From Candidatus Saccharimonadota bacterium (GTDB lineage: Bacteria; Patescibacteriota; Saccharimonadia; CAILAD01; BJGX01), in NCBI GenBank assembly GCA_014191035.1, contig BJGX01000006.1:1-59019 (forward strand): a stretch of 59,019 bases of DNA, given 5' to 3'. Below the pieces are notes generated by a model. The model did not search any database, was not told where the DNA came from, and was given only the letters and a program-made list of their open reading frames with translations. The translations under genes were made by a program, and so were the position numbers. Within the stretch, counting starts at the first letter, position 1; every line of letters begins with the position of its first letter. Below are positions 32,332-40,250 of this stretch, in pieces.

Positions 32332-33690
32332 TTATTGATGAACCCTATCAATGTTCTTAAATAGAGTCTGATCGGGTTGGAAGTATAATTCAACATCACC
32401 TGTAGGGCCATTTCTGTGCTTTTTGATTAATATGTCAGCAATGTTTTTCTTTTCAGTTTCTTTTTCATAATAATCTTCGCGGTAAATAAACATAACAACA
32501 TCTGCGTCCTGTTCGATTGACCCAGATTCACGAAGATCTGATAATTGAGGAATTTTTGGGCTGCGCTGCTCGACCGATCTGCTTAGCTGAGACAAAGCAA
32601 TTACGGGCACATTGAGCTCACGGGCTAGGCCCTTTAGGCCTCGAGAGATTTCAGATATTTCTTGAACCCTGTTATCTGAGTTATTTGATCCACCACTCAT
32701 AAGCTGTAAATAATCAATGACTATTAAGCCTAGGTCATGCTCTGATTGTAGACGCCTGGCTTTTGTTCGCATCTCCATTACATTAGTCATTGCTGAGTCG
32801 TCAATATAAATTGGGGCCTCTGCAAGCACACCCATAGCTTTATTGAGCTTTTCAAAATCTTTATCTTCTAAACTTCCAGTTCTTAATTTCCAGCTATCAA
32901 TACCCGCCTCTGAAGCCAACATCCTGTCTATGAGCTGTTCCTTGCTCATTTCCAGACTAAACACTCCAACAGGAACACCCTGTTTGGTGGCCACATTTTG
33001 GGCAATGTTTAGTGCAAAGCTTGTCTTGCCCATACTTGGTCGTGCCGCAAGAATAATTAAGTCTGATTTTTGAAGTCCAGCCAATATATTGTCGAGGCCT
33101 GTAAAGCCGGTCGGCACTCCCCTAAGACTTTCATTGTCCTTATGAAGACTGTCAAGTCTGTCAAAACTATCTGCTAGAACATCTTTAATTGATATGAAAT
33201 TCTGCCTAAGATGTTTCTGACTGACATCAAACAGAGTCTTTTCGGCCTTGTCTAAAAGATTATCAAGCTGTTCGTCTTCGTCGTAGGCTATATTATTTAT
33301 TAAATTAGCAGCCTCTATCAATCGCCTAAGTGTTGCTTTTTGAGTGACAATTTTAGCGTAATTCACAACATGAGCTGCAGTTGGCACACCATTAACAAGA
33401 TCAGTCAAATAACTCGCCCCACCTATTTCTTTTAGCACCCCTTGGCTTTCGAGAGTTTCGGACAGAGTAACCACGTCTAGGGGCTCTCTTTTTTCAAAAA
33501 GCTTTAAAATTGCTTCATAGATAAGTCCGTTCTTTTCAATATAAAAGTCATCTATATGAACAATATCTGCAACCTTAATAATTGCATCCTTATCCAGTAG
33601 TAATGATCCAATCAAGCTCTCCTCGGCCTGCGGATTCTGAGGAGGCACCTTTACTTTTAATAGATCTTTGGCGCTTTTGCTCTTAGGCAT
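32332..33690 (-). CDS. dnaB: Replicative DNA helicase DnaB
   Basis: A 452-aa hexameric fork helicase. The N-terminal domain starts PPQNPQAEESLIGSLLLD, and Walker A is ARPSMGKTSFALN. Further motifs are VFSLEMSKEQLIDRML, DYLQLMSG and REGSxSIEQDADV-type RESGSIEQDADVVMFIYR. There is no intein. It overlaps dnaX by 8 nt, so helicase and clamp-loader subunits are made from one unit. Confidence 0.97.
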   Translation of the reverse strand: MPKSKSAKDLLKVKVPPQNPQAEESLIGSLLLDKDAIIKVADIVHIDDFYIEKNGLIYEAILKLFEKREPLDVVTLSETLESQGVLKEIGGASYLTDLVNGVPTAAHVVNYAKIVTQKATLRRLIEAANLINNIAYDEDEQLDNLLDKAEKTLFDVSQKHLRQNFISIKDVLADSFDRLDSLHKDNESLRGVPTGFTGLDNILAGLQKSDLIILAARPSMGKTSFALNIAQNVATKQGVPVGVFSLEMSKEQLIDRMLASEAGIDSWKLRTGSLEDKDFEKLNKAMGVLAEAPIYIDDSAMTNVMEMRTKARRLQSEHDLGLIVIDYLQLMSGGSNNSDNRVQEISEISRGLKGLARELNVPVIALSQLSRSVEQRSPKIPQLSDLRESGSIEQDADVVMFIYREDYYEKETEKKNIADILIKKHRNGPTGDVELYFQPDQTLFKNIDRVHQ

Positions 33691-35089
33691 CCGTCACCTC
33701 CGCACCAAAAATAGCAGCAGCTGATTTAACCACTTCTTCTGCTGGATCGATTTTCTCAGGTTTGTTGTTGTCCACTCCCACAGATAAATGCATACCTTTA
33801 CCATACACCTTACTAAATGCTTTTTCTATTAGGTTGGTATTTCTTTGTTCCATAATTCTGTCCTTATGAAAGCTAAATCTACAGTTAATTCTTATTTCTT
33901 CATTAACTATATCTATTTCAGACCCCTTAAGAACAGCAAACAGCGAGTTGTTGTAATGCTTGATAACACTTAACGATTTAATAAGTAAATCTTCGTTACT
34001 TTTTGTGCTTTTAGGCTGCACTTCCGAGTTGCCTTTATTATTTTGCGGAATTCGTGTGGCTTGGCTGCTTTTAGTTTCGGTTTGTGGAGTATTTTCAATT
34101 TCTTCCTCGGGACTGTGCGTTGGTGACTTTTTACGAACCAATGCTACTTGCAGCACTAACTCTGGCGAACCAGAATATCTCATATTGGTTTGTGCCCAGT
34201 GCAAGTTCTCTGCTGTTTCAATCAAAAATTCACTGTCTTGTGGGCTATTCAAGAGCCCTTGCTGTATATAATCTAGCATCTGCTGAGTCAGCTGGCCCGC
34301 ATCAGCTCCGGCCGAAAATAGCTCACCTAAAGATTTTAATGCATCTTTTGTCTTATTATTTTTTACAAATTCAAATATCTCTTCTATGGATTTTATATCT
34401 TGAATTCCTGTAAAATCCCCGACCGTTTCAATAGTTATTTCGGAACCTACTGAAGCCAATTGATCAAGCAAGCTTATGGCATCTCTAAAGCCACCCTTGC
34501 TTAGTTGGGCTACTAAATCAAGAGCGTCATCGGTTATCTTAATTGATTCCGAATCAGCAATAAAACGCAGGTGTAAAACCATATCGCTTTTACCGATTGG
34601 TTTAAAATCAAACCGCTGAGTCCTAGAAATAATCGTATCTGGAAGCTTATGAACTTCGGTCGTGGCAAAAATAAAAACGACATGGGCTGGTGGCTCTTCA
34701 AGAGTTTTTAATAGTGCGTTAAATGCCTCCTTGGTAAGCATATGAACTTCATCGATAATATAAACTTTATAGCTTAACTTGGCAGGTGCAACCTGGACCT
34801 TTTCGCGAAGACTTCTGATCTCATCTATTCCTCGGTTACTAGCTCCGTCGATTTCGATAATATCTAAATAGCTATCAAGAGAATCGTCTTTCTTTAAGCC
34901 ATTGAGTTGCTTGGCAATGATTCTAGCTATTGTAGTTTTGCCAACACCTCTTGGACCAGTCAGTAAATAGGCATGGCTATGTTTGCCATTTTTGATGGCA
35001 TTTGTAAGAGTCTTTACGACATGCTGTTGACCAACTACCTCATCGAAGTCGGCCGAGCGATATTTACGATACAAAGCTAAATTACTCAA
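33683..35089 (-). CDS. dnaX: DNA polymerase III subunit gamma/tau
   Basis: About 468 aa, the clamp-loader ATPase. Walker A is TGPRGVGKTT, Walker B is YIIDEVHMLTKEAFNALLKTLEEPP and sensor 1 is FATTEVHKLPDTIISRTQRF. The zinc module normally found between Walker A and the conserved DGASNRGIDEIR is missing: that stretch (NGLKKDDSLDSYLDIIEIDG) has no cysteines. The frame opens at GTG 35101, but this overlaps the Shine-Dalgarno sequence GGAGGG. The TTG at 35089, giving SNLALYRKYRSADF after the initiator, fits the DnaX N-terminus and is chosen. A short tau-like tail follows about residue 365. Confidence 0.93.
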   Translation of the reverse strand: MSNLALYRKYRSADFDEVVGQQHVVKTLTNAIKNGKHSHAYLLTGPRGVGKTTIARIIAKQLNGLKKDDSLDSYLDIIEIDGASNRGIDEIRSLREKVQVAPAKLSYKVYIIDEVHMLTKEAFNALLKTLEEPPAHVVFIFATTEVHKLPDTIISRTQRFDFKPIGKSDMVLHLRFIADSESIKITDDALDLVAQLSKGGFRDAISLLDQLASVGSEITIETVGDFTGIQDIKSIEEIFEFVKNNKTKDALKSLGELFSAGADAGQLTQQMLDYIQQGLLNSPQDSEFLIETAENLHWAQTNMRYSGSPELVLQVALVRKKSPTHSPEEEIENTPQTETKSSQATRIPQNNKGNSEVQPKSTKSNEDLLIKSLSVIKHYNNSLFAVLKGSEIDIVNEEIRINCRFSFHKDRIMEQRNTNLIEKAFSKVYGKGMHLSVGVDNNKPEKIDPAEEVVKSAAAIFGAEVTDA

Positions 35090-35145
35090 AGCTCCCTCCA
35101 CTTTTAATCCATTATATCTTATTGAGAACGTATTTTACAGGTTTA

Positions 35146-35685
35146 TTAGGCTGAAATTACTGCTTCTATAGCTGCCCACTGGGCTTCGCCGACTTCTGGT
35201 ACCACTACAGTTACTTCATCTCCAGGCTGCGCCTTAAAATAAGTTACACTCGCATAAAGCACACGATAATTTCTATCTCCAACTACAGCCACATATTGGC
35301 CATTTTCTAGCGCCATTTTAGCGATAATTTTTTTACGGGCAATTGGACCGATTTGCTTATAAATAAAGCTTCCATCCTGTGCAATTGTTAGCTTTAAGGT
35401 ATCACCCTCTACAAGCTTAGATTTAGATGCATAGTTGGCTGGCACCGGGTACACTTTGCCGTCTGGACCAATCATATTCTGGCCATCAAACTGGCCTTCA
35501 ATTATTTTGCCAATAGATTCTGTAGAGCCAGGCTGTACCATGTCTTGTTTTTTAGGTTCTGGGAGCTCTGACTTATCTACGCCGAGCTTTTTGAGCTCTT
35601 CTTCGACTTGCTTAATTGTATCTTGAGCTAGCTGCATTTGAGTAGCTAGATTTTGCAAAGTTTGTTGTTTATCTTTATCACTCAT
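35146..35685 (-). CDS. Conserved-looking protein of unknown function with N-terminal coiled coil
   Basis: 179 aa. Residues about 5-40 form a Gln/Glu/Lys-rich helix likely to be a coiled coil, then a linker rich in Pro and Glu, then two beta-rich segments (KVYPVPANYASKSKLVEGDTLKL and YRVLYASVTYFKAQPGDEVTVVVPEVG). The second part looks like an OB or barrel-type fold, with the pattern of GD-x-V in two places. No signal peptide or membrane helix is visible. It is encoded between dnaX and rplL on the same strand. I do not recognise its family. Confidence 0.6.
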   Translation of the reverse strand: MSDKDKQQTLQNLATQMQLAQDTIKQVEEELKKLGVDKSELPEPKKQDMVQPGSTESIGKIIEGQFDGQNMIGPDGKVYPVPANYASKSKLVEGDTLKLTIAQDGSFIYKQIGPIARKKIIAKMALENGQYVAVVGDRNYRVLYASVTYFKAQPGDEVTVVVPEVGEAQWAAIEAVISA

Positions 35686-35714
35686 TTTTATTTACCTTTA
35701 CATAAATTACTTAA

Positions 35715-35734
35715 TTTGCTATCAGTGTAGCAAA
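35715..35734. repeat. Inverted repeat upstream of the coiled-coil protein gene
   Basis: TTTGCTA (35715-35721) and TAGCAAA (35728-35734) with a 6-base loop, 30 bp upstream of the start at 35685. It could be an operator or leader hairpin. Confidence 0.4.
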
Positions 35735-35753
35735 CAATTAAACAAAAGCCAAA

Positions 35754-35775
35754 CAAAAAAGACCCCGGAGGGTCT
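35754..35775 (-). terminator. Terminator after rplL
   Basis: On the minus strand AGACCC, TCCG loop, GGGTCT, then TTTTTTG, 20 bp after the rplL stop. Confidence 0.9.
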
Positions 35776-35795
35776 GATTTGTGAATTTCAATAAA

Positions 35796-36251
35796 TTACT
35801 GAAGTTCGATAGTTGCGCCAGCTTCTTCAAGCTTTTTCTTAGCTTCTTCAGCTTCTTCGGCAGGAACACCTTCTTTAATCATAGCAGGTGCACCATCAAC
35901 TACGCCCTTGCTTTCAGCAAGACCTAGGCCAGATACTTCACGTACAGCCTTGATTACATCAATCTTCTTATCGCCTGCGGCTGATAGGAAAATGTTGTAA
36001 GAGCTTTTAGCTTCTGCAGCAGCTTCTTCGCCCGCAGCAGCGCCACCGGCAGCAGCAACAGCTACTGGTGCAGCAGCACTAACGCCAAAGTGATCTTCAA
36101 GAACTTTTACAAGTTCAGATAGATCCAATACGCTTAGTTCAGAAATTTGGTCAACCAAAGCCTTGAACTTAGCTGGAACTTCTTTTGTTTCTTCTGCAGG
36201 TGTTGCAGTTTCTACTTTTACTTCTTCTTGTTTTGCAGTTTCTTCTGCCAT
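35796..36251 (-). CDS. rplL: 50S ribosomal protein L7/L12
   Basis: A 151-aa stalk protein, longer than the usual 120-130 aa because of a 25-residue N-terminal Glu/Val/Thr-rich extension before [21 protein letters not shown] hinge of Ala/Gly ([18 protein letters not shown]) follows. The C-terminal domain [26 protein letters not shown] ending GATIEL is canonical. It binds translation factors at the ribosomal stalk. It follows rplJ by 1 nt. Confidence 0.97.
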   Translation of the reverse strand: MAEETAKQEEVKVETATPAEETKEVPAKFKALVDQISELSVLDLSELVKVLEDHFGVSAAAPVAVAAAGGAAAGEEAAAEAKSSYNIFLSAAGDKKIDVIKAVREVSGLGLAESKGVVDGAPAMIKEGVPAEEAEEAKKKLEEAGATIELQ

Positions 36252-36252
36252 T

Positions 36253-36783
36253 TTATGCTTCTCCTTTTTTATCCTGTATGGCGTTTAGGGCATACAGAAG
36301 TTGAGTTATATTACCATTAAGTACACGTACAAATCCGCTAAGCGGTGCGGCGATGGTTCCAACCACCTGGGCGGTAAGAACTTCACGACTTGGAAGCTTG
36401 GCTAGCGCCATAACATCCTCTCGACTTAGAGTTTTGCCTGATTCATCGATTGCTCCGATGATTTCCAAGTTTTCGTTGGCTTTAGCAAAGTCTGCAATAA
36501 TTTTGCAAGTCTGTGCTTCGTCCTGGCCAAAAGCGATTGCCATTGGGCCGGTGAAAATTGAAGTATCGGCATCTTTGAGCTCAGTGTCCTTGATGGCAAC
36601 TTTTACTAAGGTGTTTTTAGCCACCTTGTAGCTTACCTCTGCATCTCTTAGCTGATTGCGCAAATCGTTGATTGCAGGAACATTCAGCCCCCTATAATCG
36701 GTCATTACGGCAATTTTGCTTGAAGAGAAAGCTTCAGATAAAGCAGCTACGTCAGCTTGTTTTTGCTCACGTGTTTTTGCCAT
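36253..36783 (-). CDS. rplJ: 50S ribosomal protein L10
   Basis: About 176 aa, the base of the ribosomal stalk. The N-terminal [18 protein letters not shown] and [31 protein letters not shown] are typical. The ATG at 36783 is chosen because GGAGG lies 6 nt upstream; the alternative ATG at 36789 abuts that GGAGG. L10 autoregulates through the leader at 36787-36945. In this genome rplJ-rplL is separated from rplK-rplA by about 5 kb. Confidence 0.97.
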   Translation of the reverse strand: MAKTREQKQADVAALSEAFSSSKIAVMTDYRGLNVPAINDLRNQLRDAEVSYKVAKNTLVKVAIKDTELKDADTSIFTGPMAIAFGQDEAQTCKIIADFAKANENLEIIGAIDESGKTLSREDVMALAKLPSREVLTAQVVGTIAAPLSGFVRVLNGNITQLLYALNAIQDKKGEA

Positions 36784-36786
36784 GGG

Positions 36787-36945
36787 CATCCTCCGATGCT
36801 TTTAGTTAATGTGCTGATTACCAAACAAAAAATCTTTGGGTTTATCCAAAGATACAAAGTTTGAAAATCTATTAAAGATTTATAACCTCGTGTAGCGGAT
36901 TAAGTTTTTACACAGCTACAGTCTTTGGTAATCGAGATTATTTTA
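36787..36945 (-). promoter_or_regulatory. Ribosomal L10 leader (rplJL autoregulatory RNA)
   Basis: A leader that pairs GATTACCAAA with TTTGGTAATC at its ends (36816-36825 with 36924-36933, in plus coordinates). The inner part on the minus strand contains CTTAATCCGCTACACGAGG and AGACTGTAGC, close to the conserved L10-leader core, with TGTAGC/GCTACA pairing. Known L10 leaders bind the L10-L12 complex to repress translation. Confidence 0.8.
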
Positions 36946-36968
36946 ACAGATATATTGTGTTTTTTCAA
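36940..36968 (-). promoter_or_regulatory. rplJL promoter
   Basis: Minus strand TTGAAA (36963-36968), a 17-base spacer, and TAAAAT (36940-36945), just upstream of the L10 leader. Confidence 0.75.
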
Positions 36969-36981
36969 TACTTATTTGATG

Positions 36982-38235
36982 TTAAATTTCTTCATACCAC
37001 CAGGCCAACTCGGAGGCCAGATTTCTACTAAATTCGCGTAGTTTAGCGTCTCCTCCGCCATTAATGACTCGACCAATTAAAGATCCAAGAGTGTTGGCAT
37101 TTTCAACACTCAGTCCCCTGCTGGTCAACGCTGCTGTACCTAGTCTTAATCCACTTGGTTCCCATGCCGACTTTTCTTCATTTGGAACTGAATTTCTATT
37201 TGTGATTATCCCAAGTCCTTCAAGTTCTTTTTGCAAATCCAAGCTATTTATTTTTTCAGGCAACTTAATAAGTACAATGTGATTTTGGGTATTACTTACT
37301 ATTTCAATACCCTCATCGATTAGGCCATCCTCTAATGATTTAGCATTGTTTAAAACCGCATCAATGTATTTGTTAAATGGCAGCTTATCTGGATAGACAT
37401 CTTCCCCCGAAACCTCAATAAGAGCCTGGCCGACTGCAGCTATTTGATTTAAATGTGGTCCACCGCTAGTGCCTGGAAAAACAGTTTTATTTATTGAATC
37501 AATATATTCTTTTTTGGCAAAAAGTAGTGCCGAGCGCGGACCACGCAAAGTTTTGTGAGTTGTGGTGACCACAAAATCTGCACCCTCTACATCTGCTTTA
37601 AAAGGACTATCATGATTGCCACTCGCTACGAGTCCTGAAATATGGGAAATGTCTGCAAGCACCAATGAGCCATTTTCGTGGGCAATTTTGCAAAATTGAC
37701 CGAACTCGAATTTTCTAGTGTAGGACGAAAATCCGATTATTACTAAGCGCGGATTATGGCTTTTTACTTTAGCTCGAAAATCATCGATGTCTAATTCATA
37801 ACCACTACGCCCCTGCTTAACATTATATGTTTCACCCTTAAAAAACTTTCTAAAAACACTGGTAGAGTGCAGATGGCTTAGGTGTCCGCCACTACTTAAA
37901 TCCAAACTTAAAACCGTATCCCCGGGCTCAAGAACAGAAAAATACACCATTGCGTTTGCAGGGCTTCCAGAAAGCACCTGGACATTTACTTCGTATTCTT
38001 TTGTCGCATTAAAAACCTCTAAGGCTTTATTTTGCACAAAGCTTTCAAGATCGTCGGCTACCACGTTTCCGGCATAATAACGCTTTGTTGGGTAGCCTTC
38101 TGCATATTTATCATTCCATATAGACCCAAGCAGTTCTAAAGTTTTGGGGCTTGGGTAATTTTCCGAAGCGATTAAGTTCAAGCTATTTCTTTGCCTGACA
38201 TATTCTTTCTGAGTTAGCTGAAATAAATCATTCAT
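36982..38235 (-). CDS. glyA: Serine hydroxymethyltransferase
   Basis: A 417-aa PLP enzyme that converts serine and THF into glycine and 5,10-methylene-THF. The N-terminus NLIASENYPSPKTLELLGS and EGYPTKRYYAGN are diagnostic. The PLP lysine is in VVTTTHKTLRGPR. It is divergent from thyA, which uses its product methylene-THF. Start: TATAAT is 6 nt before the ATG with no Shine-Dalgarno sequence. Confidence 0.96.
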   Translation of the reverse strand: MNDLFQLTQKEYVRQRNSLNLIASENYPSPKTLELLGSIWNDKYAEGYPTKRYYAGNVVADDLESFVQNKALEVFNATKEYEVNVQVLSGSPANAMVYFSVLEPGDTVLSLDLSSGGHLSHLHSTSVFRKFFKGETYNVKQGRSGYELDIDDFRAKVKSHNPRLVIIGFSSYTRKFEFGQFCKIAHENGSLVLADISHISGLVASGNHDSPFKADVEGADFVVTTTHKTLRGPRSALLFAKKEYIDSINKTVFPGTSGGPHLNQIAAVGQALIEVSGEDVYPDKLPFNKYIDAVLNNAKSLEDGLIDEGIEIVSNTQNHIVLIKLPEKINSLDLQKELEGLGIITNRNSVPNEEKSAWEPSGLRLGTAALTSRGLSVENANTLGSLIGRVINGGGDAKLREFSRNLASELAWWYEEI

Positions 38236-38241
38236 GAACTA

Positions 38242-38281
38242 ATTATAGCACTGTGACAGATAAGGTTAAAAATGCTATAAT
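38242..38281. promoter_or_regulatory. Overlapping divergent glyA/thyA promoters in an inverted repeat
   Basis: ATTATAGCA (38242-38250) and TGCTATAAT (38273-38281) form a 9-bp inverted repeat; each arm is an extended -10 element. The plus-strand promoter is GTGACA (38253-38258), 17 bases, TATAAT (38276-38281) for thyA. The minus strand -10 (38242-38247) lies 6 nt before the glyA ATG. The -35 regions lie within 38248-38275, so the two promoters share sequence and probably compete. Confidence 0.75.
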
Positions 38282-38291
38282 TTGCCTGGCA

Positions 38292-38318
38292 ACACCTCAT
38301 ACGAGGAGGTAAGGTGTG
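38292..38318 (+). promoter_or_regulatory. Possible hairpin hiding the thyA ribosome binding site
   Basis: ACACCT (38292-38297) can pair with AGGTGT (38312-38317), which overlaps the GTG start, and CCTC/GAGG inside can pair with part of the Shine-Dalgarno sequence GAGGAGGTAAG. Two pairings are mutually exclusive, a possible translation switch. Confidence 0.4.
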
Positions 38319-39215
38319 AGATATCTGCCATACGAGATGAGGAAGCCCGATGATCAATATCGGAATCTTCTTTATAGCATTTTGACAAAAGGTGAATCCG
38401 TTCCTTCAAGGCAAGGGCCATCTGCAATAACTCTTTTTGGTGCTCCTCAGATGAGGTACAGCCTTAAAAATGGTTTTCCTTGCATTACCACCCGCGATAT
38501 TGGGGGGTTTTGGAGGGGTGCTATTGGAGAGCTTTGTGCTTTCATCAACGGAGCAACGACCCTTGATGAGTTCGAAAAATTTGGTTGCAATTGGTGGGGC
38601 CCCTGGGCTTCTGAAGAAAAGTGCTCAAAGCGCAATCTTGCAACCGGCGATTTGGGTCCCGGCAGTTACGGTGGAGCATTCCACAGCTGGCCTGATTTCA
38701 ACGGAAGCACTTACGACCAATTTGAGCATCTTGTTTATCAGATTAAGGAATTCCCTGGTGATCGCACCCATGTGATCAGCCCTTGGAATAGTGCTTACTT
38801 GGCGCGCGATTCAGGTCGCATTAACAAAGCCACTATTGCACCATGCCACGGGTGGCTTCAGGTTCGTGTAATGAATAACAAAATTCATCTGCACCATATG
38901 CAGCGCTCAGGTGATGTGCCTATCGGCGTACCGTCGAATATGGTTCAATATGCTGCGCTACTTTTGATGCTTGAACAGATCACCGGCTACGAGGCTGGCG
39001 AATACATTCATTACGTTGTGGATGCCCACATCTATTCTGATCAAGTTCGTTCTGCCTGGGAAATGGTGAATCGCACTGAACTTCGCTTGCCAACTGTACA
39101 AATTACATCAGAAGGCAAAAAGATTAGTGACATTCATAATTTTCGTGCTCAGCACTTTGAGATTAGTGATTACTACCCTCACCCCGCAATGAAAGGTATA
39201 CCGGTGGCAGTATGA
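38316..39215 (+). CDS. thyA: Thymidylate synthase (ThyA)
   Basis: A 299-aa enzyme making dTMP from dUMP and methylene-THF. The catalytic Cys is Cys177 in IAPCHGWLQV, and the conserved phosphate-binding and Asn region reads QRSGDVPIGVPSNMVQYA. The dUMP loop DAHIYSDQ is also present. The usual PPCH is IAPCH. It starts at GTG after a strong Shine-Dalgarno sequence. The stop overlaps the DHFR start by 4 nt. By eye it is GC-richer than its flanks. A divergent but intact member. Confidence 0.9.
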   Translation: MRYLPYEMRKPDDQYRNLLYSILTKGESVPSRQGPSAITLFGAPQMRYSLKNGFPCITTRDIGGFWRGAIGELCAFINGATTLDEFEKFGCNWWGPWASEEKCSKRNLATGDLGPGSYGGAFHSWPDFNGSTYDQFEHLVYQIKEFPGDRTHVISPWNSAYLARDSGRINKATIAPCHGWLQVRVMNNKIHLHHMQRSGDVPIGVPSNMVQYAALLLMLEQITGYEAGEYIHYVVDAHIYSDQVRSAWEMVNRTELRLPTVQITSEGKKISDIHNFRAQHFEISDYYPHPAMKGIPVAV

Positions 39216-40219
39216 TTAGCATAATCGTCGCAAGAGACAAACAGAGAGTTATTGGTAAGTCCGGCGATCTTCCCTGGAATATCCCGGCGGATATGAAGCA
39301 TTTTCGCGAAGTTACCAATGGCAATGTAGTGGTTATGGGACGAGGAACTTACGAATCAATCGGAAAACCTCTACCAAACCGCAAAAACATTGTAATTACT
39401 GGCAAGGAAAACCTTGAGGACGAAGCAGATCTTTTCTTTCGAAACAATTATGAAGAAGCGATTATTTTGGCAAGCCAGCTGGCGAGCGAAAATGATTGCA
39501 AGATTTATGTAATTGGTGGAGCTTCTGTCTATGCTGAAGCGATCATGGACCCAAAGGTTGATGAACTTCTAGTTACTTTGATCAATCATGAGTTCGATGG
39601 GGACAGATTTTTTCCCTACACTTCTCCCGAAGATTGGGAACTTGCAGAGGTTAATTGGCACAGGCCAAGTAATGATGATGAAAATGACAACTTCGAGCTT
39701 GCATTCATGCGCTTCTTGCGCCGAAAGCCAGACACAAATCCTGAAAGCATTTTCTACTACCCTAGCTCTCGTTCTGCTGAACAAACAAAAAAGATGCAGG
39801 ACATTGAGAGTGCTGGCATCTGTCCGTTCTGTCCTGAGTGGCTCGAATGGTTTCATGATTCACCGATTGATAATAAATTCAATTTTAATCATTGGGTTGT
39901 GACTCCAAACGACAACCCTTATGAAGGCACAGTTTGTGACCTGCTAATTATCAGCAAGCACCACACTGTAAAGTTTTCTGATCTGCCTGAATCAGCCCAG
40001 TCTGAATTTGGTTTGGTTATAGCAAAAATTGCAGAAACCTATACGCTTTTCAACTATGCAGTTGGTATGAGAGTTGGGCCCGCCAGTATGGTTGGTGGCT
40101 CTGTAAACCATCTGCACGCCCATATCAAGGTTGGAGATGTTTATAGTGATAGTCACAAGTCGATCAAATTTAAAATGAGCAACAAGCCTCAAGAAAACAA
40201 GCCCCCGGAGACCTACTAA
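39212..40219 (+). CDS. folA: Dihydrofolate reductase fused to a C-terminal HIT-like domain
   Basis: 335 aa. Residues 1-165 are DHFR: start ISIIVARDKQRVIGKSGDLPW, then PADMKHFREVT with active-site Asp, VVMGRGTYESIG, and YVIGGASVYAEAI. From about 190 the protein is unlike DHFR: a CPFC motif (Cys204, Cys207) is followed by a beta-rich region and HLHAHIK (His300, His302, His304), the triad arrangement of HIT/GalT nucleotide hydrolases and transferases. The two cysteines resemble the zinc site of some HIT proteins. The fusion probably links dTMP production to nucleotide processing; HIT substrate unknown. It overlaps thyA by 4 nt. The stop lies in the terminator stem. Confidence 0.88.
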   Translation: MISIIVARDKQRVIGKSGDLPWNIPADMKHFREVTNGNVVVMGRGTYESIGKPLPNRKNIVITGKENLEDEADLFFRNNYEEAIILASQLASENDCKIYVIGGASVYAEAIMDPKVDELLVTLINHEFDGDRFFPYTSPEDWELAEVNWHRPSNDDENDNFELAFMRFLRRKPDTNPESIFYYPSSRSAEQTKKMQDIESAGICPFCPEWLEWFHDSPIDNKFNFNHWVVTPNDNPYEGTVCDLLIISKHHTVKFSDLPESAQSEFGLVIAKIAETYTLFNYAVGMRVGPASMVGGSVNHLHAHIKVGDVYSDSHKSIKFKMSNKPQENKPPETY

Positions 40220-40250
40220 TTACGTAGGTCCCTGGGGGCTCTTATTTTAT
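40200..40250. terminator. Strong terminator shared by DHFR-HIT and the facing deaminase gene
   Basis: AGCCCCC (40200-40206) with GGGGGCT (40234-40240) and inner GACCTAC/GTAGGTC, ending with CTTATTTTAT. It includes the DHFR-HIT stop and lies between convergent genes. Confidence 0.85.
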
